From NCBI GenBank assembly GCA_900321335.1, contig ONVR01000097.1, positions 1 through 5,744 on the forward strand: a stretch of 5,744 bases of DNA, in the 5' to 3' direction. This DNA is from an uncultured Eubacteriales bacterium. GTDB taxonomy: Bacteria; Bacillota; Clostridia; Oscillospirales; Oscillospiraceae. Below are positions 1-5,744 of the stretch, one piece after another; the first letter of the stretch is position 1, and every line of letters starts with the position of its first letter. The position numbers and the translations under genes are program-made. The notes beneath the pieces were generated by a model. It did no database searches and had not been told where the DNA came from. It saw only the letters and a program-made list of their open reading frames with translations.

Positions 1-31
1 CGCCGGTCCTGTTGTTTTTATACCCCATCTG

Positions 32-61
32 TTGCCATTGCAGTCCTCTTTGTAGTATAAT
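32..61 (+). promoter_or_regulatory. Sigma-A type promoter for the aldolase-led operon
   Basis: A -35 box TTGCCA (32-37, five of six matches to TTGACA) is followed, after an 18-nt spacer, by a perfect -10 box TATAAT (56-61). Transcription would be expected to start near position 68, leaving an untranslated leader of about 27 nt before the ATG at 95. The region is clearly AT-richer than the coding DNA that follows. It is the only convincing promoter seen in the window. I saw no clear operator palindrome over or beside it. Confidence 0.75.
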
Positions 62-83
62 ATTTTCCAGATTTCAAAACGGC

Positions 84-89
84 AGGTGA
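84..89 (+). promoter_or_regulatory. Ribosome binding site that sets the aldolase start
   Basis: AGGTGA lies 5 nt upstream of the ATG at 95. An in-frame GTG at 86 would extend the protein by three residues, but that codon sits inside this Shine-Dalgarno sequence and has no good site of its own. The ATG at 95 is therefore preferred. Confidence 0.7.
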
Positions 90-94
90 AACGT

Positions 95-805
95 ATGAGC
101 AGCGGCAGTTATCCCACAGACGCCCAGGCCAGGGCGCTGATCCTGGAATACGGGCGGCGGATGTACCAAAAAAATTTCGTGGCGGCTAACGACGGCAACA
201 TCAGCTGCAAGGTCTCCGACGATACCCTCTGGGCAACGCCCACCGGCGTCTCCAAGGGGTTTATGACGGAGGACATGCTGGTCAAGCTGGACCTGAACAG
301 CAGCGTTTTGGAGGGGACGAGCAGACCCTCCTCGGAGATCCGGATGCACCTGCGTCTGTATCGGGAAAATCCGGCCATCGGCGGGGTGACCCACGCCCAC
401 CCGCCGGTGAGCACCACCTTCGCCGCGGCGGGCATTCCCCTGGACCGGGCCATTTTGCAGGAGGCCGTGATGCTGCTGGGGGTGATCCCCGTGGCCCCCT
501 ACGCCCTGCCGGGCACCGAGGCTCTGGCCGAGAGCGTGGCCCCCTTCTGCCGGGATTACAACGGCCTGCTGCTGGAGCACCACGGGGTGGTCACCTGGGG
601 CACGGATCTGACCCAAGCCTACTACCGGCTGGAGTCCGTGGAGTACAACGCCCAGGTGTATATGAACACCCGGCTGCTGGGCTTTGACCATCTGCTCAGC
701 GAGGACCGGATCGACGCGCTGATGGCCCTGCGGCCCAAATGGGGCGTTGCGGCAGGCGGCCGGCCTGTGGGATCCGGGAAAAAAGACGAGGAGGAAGAAC
801 CATGA
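95..805 (+). CDS. Class II aldolase/adducin family protein (FucA-like zinc aldolase)
   Basis: Predicted cytoplasmic, zinc-dependent aldolase of 236 residues, a little longer than E. coli L-fuculose-phosphate aldolase (about 215). Family enzymes cleave or form a C-C bond, usually releasing DHAP or a related ketone from a phosphorylated sugar. The family's zinc ligands are all visible: E81 in the SSE motif, H100 and H102 in HAH, and H163 in EHHG. The phosphate-pocket residues are also kept (G34-N35, T50-G51, S79-S80), which favours a phosphorylated substrate. The Tyr that E. coli FucA uses around residue 113 appears to align with L121-Q122-E123 here, so the natural substrate may not be fuculose phosphate; this alignment was made from memory. 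The tail is strikingly acidic (KKDEEEEP) because its codons also carry the next gene's ribosome binding site. The stop overlaps the start of the FAH gene (ATGA). The family call is firm; the substrate is unknown. Other members include ribulose-phosphate epimerase-like and decarboxylase-like enzymes. Confidence 0.9.
   Translation: MSSGSYPTDAQARALILEYGRRMYQKNFVAANDGNISCKVSDDTLWATPTGVSKGFMTEDMLVKLDLNSSVLEGTSRPSSEIRMHLRLYRENPAIGGVTHAHPPVSTTFAAAGIPLDRAILQEAVMLLGVIPVAPYALPGTEALAESVAPFCRDYNGLLLEHHGVVTWGTDLTQAYYRLESVEYNAQVYMNTRLLGFDHLLSEDRIDALMALRPKWGVAAGGRPVGSGKKDEEEEP
789..794 (+). promoter_or_regulatory. Ribosome binding site for the FAH-family gene, inside the aldolase tail
   Basis: A perfect AGGAGG lies 7 nt upstream of the ATG at 802, within the last codons of the aldolase. 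It decides the start: an open frame extends upstream to 739, but those extra 21 residues are Arg/Gly-rich, overlap the aldolase and do not resemble the FAH family. Confidence 0.85.
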
Positions 806-1650
806 AGCTGCTTCGCTTTTATCACAACGACGAGATCCACACCGGGGTTCTGACGGACCGGGGTGTGGCGGATCTGACGGCTCTGGGCTTTCCCGGCACC
901 GTAAACGACGTCATCGCCGGAGGCCGGGACGCCCTGGACGCCATCGAAACCCTGCTGGCGGGGGACTATACCCCCCTGCCTTACGAGACGCTGCGCTTTG
1001 CCAACGTGGTGGACGACCCCTCCAAGATCGTCTGCGTGGGCCTGAACTACAACAGTCACGCCTTGGAGACCGGGGGCACCGCCCCCAAGGAGCCGGTGCT
1101 GTTCAGCAAGTTCAGCGACACCCTGACCCCCGCCGGGGAGCCGGTGGCCCTGCCGCCCTGGCAGCGGTGCTACGACTACGAGGCGGAGCTGGTCATCGTC
1201 ATGGGAAAGCCCTGCTACCACGTGACGGCGGCGGAGGCCATGGACTACGTGTTCGGCTATACCGTGGGCAACGATCTGAGCGCCCGGGACTGTCAGTTTC
1301 TGTCCAACCAGTGGCTCTCGGGCAAATCCTTCCCGGGCTTTTCCCCCGCCGGGCCCGTCATCGTCACGGCGGACAGCTTTGACCCCGACGCGCCCCACGC
1401 CATCCGCTGCATCTGGAACGGAAATCTGGTCCAGAACGGCACCACCGACGACATGATCTTCAACTGCGCCCGGATCGTGGAGAGCGCCTCCCGGTTCTTT
1501 GCCCTCAAGCCCGGGGATCTGATCTACACGGGCACCCCCGCCGGGGTGATCCTGGGCAAGGCCAAGGGCACCCGCGTCTGGATGAAGTCCGGAGACCACG
1601 TCCGGGTGGAGATCGAGGGCATCTGCGCCCTGGACACGCCTCTTGTGTAA
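802..1650 (+). CDS. Fumarylacetoacetate hydrolase (FAH) family protein
   Basis: A 282-residue, presumably cytoplasmic, Mg/Mn-dependent enzyme of the FAH superfamily (COG0179-like). Members hydrolyse, hydrate or decarboxylate 2-oxo or 2,4-dioxo acids. Residues about 1-65 form a small N-terminal domain, and about 70-282 the catalytic FAH fold. Visible motifs are CVGLNYNSH (78-86) with H86 and E89, matching the His/Glu dyad known from FAHD1; the metal ligands E127 and E129 in YEAE; D158 in NDLSARD; K175 in the GKSFPGF segment; and TGTPAGV (243-249) near the C-terminus. All key residues are intact and the length is typical. The start is translationally coupled to the aldolase by ATGA. The pairing suggests that the two enzymes act in one route, for example breakdown of a deoxy-sugar acid, as with the FAH-type 2,4-diketo-3-deoxyrhamnonate hydrolases; that is inference only. 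Oxaloacetate decarboxylase-like or acylpyruvase activity is equally possible. Confidence 0.88.
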   Translation: MKLLRFYHNDEIHTGVLTDRGVADLTALGFPGTVNDVIAGGRDALDAIETLLAGDYTPLPYETLRFANVVDDPSKIVCVGLNYNSHALETGGTAPKEPVLFSKFSDTLTPAGEPVALPPWQRCYDYEAELVIVMGKPCYHVTAAEAMDYVFGYTVGNDLSARDCQFLSNQWLSGKSFPGFSPAGPVIVTADSFDPDAPHAIRCIWNGNLVQNGTTDDMIFNCARIVESASRFFALKPGDLIYTGTPAGVILGKAKGTRVWMKSGDHVRVEIEGICALDTPLV

Positions 1651-1684
1651 TACTGAAAAAAAAGAAAGCGAGAAACCTTATCCT
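1651..1684 (+). other. Short A-rich gap between the FAH gene and the exporter genes
   Basis: This 34-nt spacer contains a run of eight A (1656-1663) and purine-rich sequence, with no inverted repeat that could form a terminator. There is no strong Shine-Dalgarno before the ATG at 1685; only weak purine tracts (AAAGAAAG, GCGAG) are present. The A-rich leader could favour ribosome loading. A TTG at 1643 in the same frame would start the exporter inside the end of the FAH gene, but it has no ribosome binding site. Confidence 0.5.
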
Positions 1685-3487
1685 ATGAAAAACGGCATTT
1701 TCAAGACCTTTTTTGCCTTCTCCAAAGGGGCAAGAAGGTTCTTCCTCGCCGCCATCGGCGCCAGTGCCGTGAGCATCTTCTTCAAGTTCCTCACCCCCCG
1801 GATCATCGGCGGCACCGTGGACGCGGTGCTGGGCGCCGACACCGGCGGGCTGCCCGCATTTCTGGCCGCCTGGCTCAACACCGGGGGCAGGCTGGAATAT
1901 CTGGCCAAGCACATCGGTCTGTGCGCCCTGCTTGCCGTGGCAAGCGCGGTGCTCTCCGGCGTGTTCAACTTCCGCTCACGGGTCAACATCGCCAAAGGCA
2001 CGGGGAAATACGTCAAGGCCCTTCGGGACCGGCTCTTCGAGCACACCCAGCACCTGCCCTTCTCCTGGCACACGGATCACCTGACGGGGGATATCATCCA
2101 GCGGTGCACCACCGACGTGGAGACCACCCAGAACTTCGTCTCCACCCAGCTGCTGGAGGTCATCCAGACGGTGCTGCTGCTGATCATCGCCTTTGCCCTT
2201 ATGTTCTCCATGAACGTGCCCATGTCCATCGTGGTGCTGCTGTTCATTCCCATCATCGCGGGCTATACCTGCTTCTTCTTCGGCCGGATCTCCCGGAAAT
2301 TTCTGGAGTGCGACAACGCCGAGGGCGACCTGATGGTCCAGGTCCAGGAAAACCTCACCGGGGTCCGGGTGGTCCGGGCCTTCGGCCGGGAAAAGCACGA
2401 GCAGGCGCAGTTCGACCGGAAAAACGAGATCTACACGGGCAAATGGATCAGCCTGGGCTATACCCTGGGGGTATACTGGGGCGTGGGCGACATCGTCTGC
2501 GCAAGCCAGCTGCTGGCCACCGTGGTGGCCGGGGCCTACATGGCCGCCTCTGGCAGGCTCACCCTGGGCGTCTTCATCACCTTCATCAGCTACGCCCAGT
2601 CCCTGGGCGGCCCCGTCCGGCAGCTGGGCCGGATCCTCTCGGAGATGAGCAAGACCGGCGTGTCCCTCCGGCGCATCAAGGACATTCTGGACGCCCCGGC
2701 GGAGACCGCCTCCCCGGAGGAGGAAACACCCGATCTCCGGGGCGACATCGTCTTTGACAACGTATCCTTCCGCTACGGGGACAAGCAGGTCCTCCGGGGG
2801 GTATCCTTCACCGCCAAAGGCGGCAAAACCATCGGCATTCTGGGCCGCACCGGCTCCGGCAAGTCCACCGTCACCTATCTGCTCAACCGGCTCTACGAGC
2901 TGCCGGAGGATTGTGGCACCATCACCGTGGGCGGGGTGGATATCCGGAAGATCGACCGGTACTACCTGCGCAGAAACATCGGCCTTGTGCTGCAGGAGCC
3001 CTTCCTGTTCTCCAAAACCGTCTTTGAAAACATCGACATCGCCACGGACACCGGGGATCTGGAAAAGGTCCGGCAGGCGGCCAGAGCCGCCGCCGTGGAC
3101 GACAGCGTCATGGCCTTTCCCAAGGGCTACGACACCGTGGTGGGAGAGCGGGGCGTCACCCTCTCCGGCGGCCAGAAGCAGCGGGTCGCTCTGGCCCGGA
3201 CCTTTATGATGGGCGCTCCCGTCATGGTCTTTGACGACTCCATGTCCAACCTGGACATGAAAACCGACGAGCAGATCCGCACCAGCCTCCGGGAGAACGC
3301 CGGGGACGCCACGGTGCTGCTCATCTCCCACCGGATCAGCACCCTCATGACCGCCGACTGGATCATCGTCCTGGACCGGGGCGCCGTGGTCCAGCAGGGC
3401 ACCCATGAGCAGCTGCTGGCCCAGGAGGGGATCTACAGGCAGACCTATGAGATCCAGAGCGGGAAGGGCGGTGAGACGAATGGCTGA
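1685..3487 (+). CDS. ABC exporter half-transporter, YheI/BmrC-like subunit with non-canonical Walker B
   Basis: A 600-residue type IV ABC exporter half: a transmembrane domain (about 1-335) fused to a nucleotide-binding domain (about 353-590). Hydrophobic segments lie near residues 18-38, 75-95, 157-175, 178-200, 262-285 and 288-308. The intracellular-loop segment LPFSWHTDHLTGDIIQR (124-140) strongly resembles YheI/BmrC/LmrC proteins. In the ATPase domain I see an A-loop Tyr (Y364), Walker A GRTGSGKST (387-395), Q-loop Q437, canonical signature LSGGQ (493-497), Walker B ending in D517-D518, D-loop SNLD and H-loop H549. The catalytic Glu after Walker B is Asp (D518), the usual mark of the degenerate-site subunit of heterodimeric exporters. 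The partner is the overlapping downstream gene. It probably exports drugs, lipids or peptides from the cytoplasmic membrane; the substrate cannot be told. The ATG at 1685 was chosen because the protein then starts like its family; a TTG at 1643 would add 14 residues. Confidence 0.93.
   Translation: MKNGIFKTFFAFSKGARRFFLAAIGASAVSIFFKFLTPRIIGGTVDAVLGADTGGLPAFLAAWLNTGGRLEYLAKHIGLCALLAVASAVLSGVFNFRSRVNIAKGTGKYVKALRDRLFEHTQHLPFSWHTDHLTGDIIQRCTTDVETTQNFVSTQLLEVIQTVLLLIIAFALMFSMNVPMSIVVLLFIPIIAGYTCFFFGRISRKFLECDNAEGDLMVQVQENLTGVRVVRAFGREKHEQAQFDRKNEIYTGKWISLGYTLGVYWGVGDIVCASQLLATVVAGAYMAASGRLTLGVFITFISYAQSLGGPVRQLGRILSEMSKTGVSLRRIKDILDAPAETASPEEETPDLRGDIVFDNVSFRYGDKQVLRGVSFTAKGGKTIGILGRTGSGKSTVTYLLNRLYELPEDCGTITVGGVDIRKIDRYYLRRNIGLVLQEPFLFSKTVFENIDIATDTGDLEKVRQAARAAAVDDSVMAFPKGYDTVVGERGVTLSGGQKQRVALARTFMMGAPVMVFDDSMSNLDMKTDEQIRTSLRENAGDATVLLISHRISTLMTADWIIVLDRGAVVQQGTHEQLLAQEGIYRQTYEIQSGKGGETNG
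3470..3475 (+). promoter_or_regulatory. Probable ribosome binding site for the second exporter subunit
   Basis: GGTGAG lies 4 nt before the ATG at 3480, with a further GGAAGGG at 3462-3468. Both are inside the last codons of the first subunit. Together with the 8-nt gene overlap this implies translational coupling. The open frame reaches upstream to 3405, but those 25 residues are Arg/Ser-rich, are encoded within the first subunit's ATPase domain and are not expected in the family. Confidence 0.6.
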
Positions 3488-5297
3488 GCCCAACACCTCC
3501 CGCTCCCGGCTGAGTCTGAAGCTGTGGAAGCGGATCTTCCCCTATATCAAAAGCATCCGCAAATACATGATCGTCGTGCTGGTGGGGATGGTCGTCTCGG
3601 CCCTGTCCGAGTCCGTTTACCCCATGTTCACCAGCTACGCCGTCAACCGCTTCGTCACCCCCGGGACCACGGCGGGCATCGGGCTGTTCGCCCTGGCCTT
3701 TCTGCTGGTGATCGTCATCGGGGCGGCGGCGGTGATCGTCTACTCCCGCAACTCCATCATCGTGGAGATGCAGACGGCCAAGATGCTCAAGCGGGACTGC
3801 TTCCGGCACCTGCAGGAGCTGAGCCTGAGCTACTACAACGCAAACTCCGTGGGTTATCTGCTCAGCCGGGTCATGTCCGACACGGACCGGATCAGCTCCG
3901 TCATCTCCTGGGGCATCATCCACCTGCTGTGGAATCTGTGCTACATCATCGGCGCCTTCGTGTCCATGATGCTGCTCAACGTGAAGCTGGCCCTTCTGCT
4001 GCTGTGCATCGTCCCCGTGGTGGCGGTGATCACCTGGGTCTTCCAGTCCCGGCTCATCGTGGTGGGCCGCCGGATCCGGGAGGCCAATTCCCGGATCGTG
4101 GGGGCCTACAACGAGGGCATCACCGGGGCCAAGACCTCCAAGACCCTGGTCATCGAGGAGAAAAACTGCGAGCAGTTCCGGGCCATCACCTCCGATATGT
4201 ACCGGCAGATGGTGCGCCGGTCCGTGCTCAGCGGCATTCTGATCCCCCTGGTGCTGCTGTGCGGCTCCGTTGCCGTGTCCGAGGTCCTCTACGCCGGAGG
4301 CCGCGGGGTTATGCGCGGCGCCATCGACTACGGCACCCTGGCGGCCTTTATCACCTACGCCGTGGCCATCATCGACCCCGTGGCGGAGATCGCCCGGGTC
4401 ATCAACGACATCATCACCGCCCAGGTCTGTCTGGAGCGTGTCACCGCCGTGATCGACGAGGAGCCCCTGATCCGGGACACCCCCGCCGTGGAGGCGAAAT
4501 ACGGCACCGTGTTCGACCCGAAGCCGGAAAACTGGGAGCCCATCCGGGGTCACATCACCTTTGACCACGTGTGGTTCAAATACCCGGACGGGGGCGACTA
4601 CGTGCTGGAGGACTTCTGTCTGGACGTGCCCGCCGGGACCACCGTCGCCATCGTGGGCGAGACCGGGGCCGGGAAATCCACCCTGGTCAATCTGGTCTGC
4701 CGGTTCTTTGAGCCCACCGCGGGCAGCATCCGCATCGACGGCACCGACTACCGCCAGCGGAGCCAGAGCTGGCTCCACGCCAATCTGGGCTACGTGCTGC
4801 AGGACGCCCATCTGTTCTCCGGCTCCATCGCCGACAATATCCGTTACGGCAAGCTGGACGCCACCCCGGCCCAGATCGAGGCTGCGGCGAAGCTGGTCTC
4901 CGCCGACCGGGTGGCCGCGGGGATGCCCGGGGGCTACGACGCCCAGGTGGGCGAGGGGGGCGACCGCCTGTCCACCGGGGAGAAGCAGCTGGTGTCCTTT
5001 GCCAGGGCCATGATCGCCGATCCCCCCATCTTCGTTCTGGACGAGGCCACCTCCAGCATCGACACCCACACGGAGCTGATGATCCAGAACGCCATTTCCC
5101 GGGTGCTCCACGGCCGCACCTCCTTTATCATCGCCCACAGGCTCTCCACCGTGCGCATGGCGGACGTGATTCTGGTGGTGGACGACGGCAAAATCGTGGA
5201 GCAGGGGACCCATGACGAGCTGATGGCCTCCGGCGGCCGGTACCGTGCTCTCTACGAGGCCATGGAGATCCGGGAGCAGGAGAGTCCACACAGATAA
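3480..5297 (+). CDS. ABC exporter half-transporter, YheH/BmrD-like subunit with LSTGE signature
   Basis: A 605-residue half-transporter that should pair with the overlapping upstream subunit. The transmembrane domain spans about residues 1-325, with hydrophobic segments near 29-48, 66-87, 143-163, 167-187, 248-270 and 284-302. The ATPase domain spans about 355-595. The loop GYLLSRVMSDTDRIS (125-139) is typical of YheH/LmrD-type subunits. ATPase motifs are A-loop Y368, Walker A GETGAGKST (393-401), Q-loop Q441, signature LSTGE (497-501) in place of LSGGQ, Walker B FVLDE with the catalytic Glu E522, D-loop SSID and H-loop H553. This subunit thus supplies the functional catalytic Glu and the altered signature, complementary to its partner. 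The linker between the two domains (about 330-357, Pro- and Glu-containing) is somewhat long. The role is export across the cytoplasmic membrane; the substrate is unknown. No regulator gene is adjacent within the window. Confidence 0.93.
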   Translation: MAEPNTSRSRLSLKLWKRIFPYIKSIRKYMIVVLVGMVVSALSESVYPMFTSYAVNRFVTPGTTAGIGLFALAFLLVIVIGAAAVIVYSRNSIIVEMQTAKMLKRDCFRHLQELSLSYYNANSVGYLLSRVMSDTDRISSVISWGIIHLLWNLCYIIGAFVSMMLLNVKLALLLLCIVPVVAVITWVFQSRLIVVGRRIREANSRIVGAYNEGITGAKTSKTLVIEEKNCEQFRAITSDMYRQMVRRSVLSGILIPLVLLCGSVAVSEVLYAGGRGVMRGAIDYGTLAAFITYAVAIIDPVAEIARVINDIITAQVCLERVTAVIDEEPLIRDTPAVEAKYGTVFDPKPENWEPIRGHITFDHVWFKYPDGGDYVLEDFCLDVPAGTTVAIVGETGAGKSTLVNLVCRFFEPTAGSIRIDGTDYRQRSQSWLHANLGYVLQDAHLFSGSIADNIRYGKLDATPAQIEAAAKLVSADRVAAGMPGGYDAQVGEGGDRLSTGEKQLVSFARAMIADPPIFVLDEATSSIDTHTELMIQNAISRVLHGRTSFIIAHRLSTVRMADVILVVDDGKIVEQGTHDELMASGGRYRALYEAMEIREQESPHR

Positions 5298-5325
5298 CCA
5301 CTATACACAGAAAGAGGGAAAAACC
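5298..5325 (+). promoter_or_regulatory. 28-nt gap carrying the proC ribosome binding site
   Basis: The gap contains AGAGGG (5313-5318), 7 nt ahead of the ATG at 5326, a fair Shine-Dalgarno site. There is no hairpin with a T-run, so no terminator separates the exporter from proC. A TATACA at 5302-5307 resembles a -10 box only weakly and has no matching -35 box. Confidence 0.65.
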
Positions 5326-5744
5326 ATGTATACCCTTGGCTTTATCGGAACCGGAAACATGGGCGGCGCTTTGGCCGCCGCCGCGGCCAAGGCCACAGCC
5401 CCCGCCGGGATCCTGCTGGCAAACCGGACGGAGGCAAAGGCCAAAGCCCTGGCCGAAGCCCTGGGCTGCGCCTGGGGCACAAACACCCAGGCCGCTCAGG
5501 CGAAGTACATCCTGCTGGGGGTCAAGCCCCAGATGATGACCCAGGCCGTGGCCTCCATCGTCCCGGCGCTGAAGCAGCGCAGCGACCGCTATATCCTCGT
5601 GTCCATGGCGGCGGGACTGACCACGGAGGGGATCCGGGCCATGACGGGGATGGAAGGCTGCCCCGTGATCCGCATCATGCCCAACACCCCCGCCGCCATC
5701 GGCAAGGGTGTGGTGCTGTGCTGCAGAAACGACCGGGTCACCCC
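5326..5744 (+). CDS. proC: Pyrroline-5-carboxylate reductase, 5' part (runs off the window)
   Basis: The first 139 codons of a reductase that converts 1-pyrroline-5-carboxylate to L-proline with NAD(P)H in the cytoplasm, the last step of proline synthesis. The N-terminal Rossmann fold begins at once with GFIGTGNMGGAL (5-16), containing the dinucleotide-binding GxGNMG. VKPQ (66-69) follows at the usual spacing, then the family hallmark RIMPNTPAAIGKGV (116-129). Members are usually about 265-270 residues, so roughly half is present; the C-terminal dimerisation and substrate domain lies beyond the window. No frameshift or internal stop is seen. A ribosome binding site lies just upstream, and the gene follows the exporter by 28 nt without a terminator, so it may be co-transcribed. 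The remaining uncertainty is minor: a few paralogues in Firmicutes have similar N-termini. Confidence 0.93.
   Translation, partial: MYTLGFIGTGNMGGALAAAAAKATAPAGILLANRTEAKAKALAEALGCAWGTNTQAAQAKYILLGVKPQMMTQAVASIVPALKQRSDRYILVSMAAGLTTEGIRAMTGMEGCPVIRIMPNTPAAIGKGVVLCCRNDRVT

Noticed and set aside
11..20. T-rich stretch (GTTGTTTTTA) that could be the tail of an upstream terminator
   Set aside because: Only ten bases precede it in the window, so no hairpin stem can be demonstrated.
622..1599. Antisense open frame spanning the aldolase/FAH junction
   Set aside because: It crosses two real genes with intact motifs; its composition is again Gly/His/Val-rich and matches no family I recognise.
1631..1654. 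Possible internal promoter before the exporter (TGGACA and TGTAATACT)
   Set aside because: The spacing between the -35-like and -10-like boxes is only about 12 nt and the -10 match is four of six, so it is not convincing.
1921..2757. Alternative + strand frame within the first exporter subunit
   Set aside because: An Arg/Gly/Pro/His-rich translation typical of a shifted frame of GC-rich coding DNA; the ABC frame is uninterrupted here, so there is no frameshift.
1976..3496. Antisense open frame of 506 codons opposite the first exporter subunit
   Set aside because: Same cause: a low-complexity Gly/His/Asp-rich translation with no ribosome binding site or promoter evidence, fully covered by a real gene on the + strand.
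3524..4564. Alternative + strand frame within the second exporter subunit
   Set aside because: Shadow frame with Arg/His/Gly-rich composition; the ABC frame has all its motifs in order.
3363..5291. Very long antisense open frame (642 codons) opposite the second exporter subunit
   Set aside because: It mirrors a GC-rich gene whose codons end mostly in G/C, which removes stops from the opposite strand. Its product is a His/Gly/Asp/Val-rich sequence with no recognisable motifs, and the sense strand encodes a clear ABC protein throughout.
5302..5307. TATACA as a -10 box for proC
   Set aside because: Only a partial match, with no -35 box at a workable distance upstream.

Overview
The window holds five genes, all on the + strand and tightly packed, in GC-rich DNA (by eye above 60% G+C, with third codon positions mostly G or C). 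The strong AGGAGG-type ribosome binding sites and the ABC-transporter sequence style (YheI/YheH-like, with an LSTGE signature) suggest a GC-rich Firmicute, perhaps a gut Oscillospiraceae/Ruminococcaceae-type Clostridium. This placement is an inference from style; there is no rRNA or other marker gene in the window.

Layout. At 1-94 there is a short AT-richer leader with a near-consensus sigma-A promoter (TTGCCA, 18 nt, TATAAT) and a Shine-Dalgarno site. At 95-805 is a class II (zinc) aldolase/adducin-family protein. At 802-1650 is a fumarylacetoacetate hydrolase (FAH) family enzyme, coupled to the aldolase by an ATGA stop/start overlap. After a 34-nt A-rich gap, 1685-3487 and 3480-5297 encode the two half-transporters of a heterodimeric ABC exporter, overlapping by 8 nt. 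After a 28-nt gap, 5326 to the window end is the first half of proC (pyrroline-5-carboxylate reductase).

How they work together. The first two genes look like a small catabolic module: an aldolase with the zinc ligands and phosphate-pocket residues in place, and an FAH-type hydrolase/decarboxylase/hydratase with its metal ligands and catalytic His/Glu in place. Their actual substrate cannot be read from sequence. The ABC pair shows the classic asymmetry of heterodimeric exporters: one subunit has Asp in place of the Walker B catalytic Glu, and the other carries the altered signature LSTGE, so one composite ATP site should be degenerate and the other active. ProC is a housekeeping proline-biosynthesis enzyme. 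No terminator-like hairpin or convincing internal promoter is visible in the gaps, so all five genes may be read from the promoter at 32-61, although they do not form an obvious single pathway.

I found no CRISPR array, mobile element, tRNA, rRNA, riboswitch or long repeat. Several very long antisense open frames exist, but they look like shadows of GC-rich coding sequence. I do not see a clearly undescribed system. The nearest candidates are the aldolase/FAH pair of unknown substrate and its linkage to the exporter.
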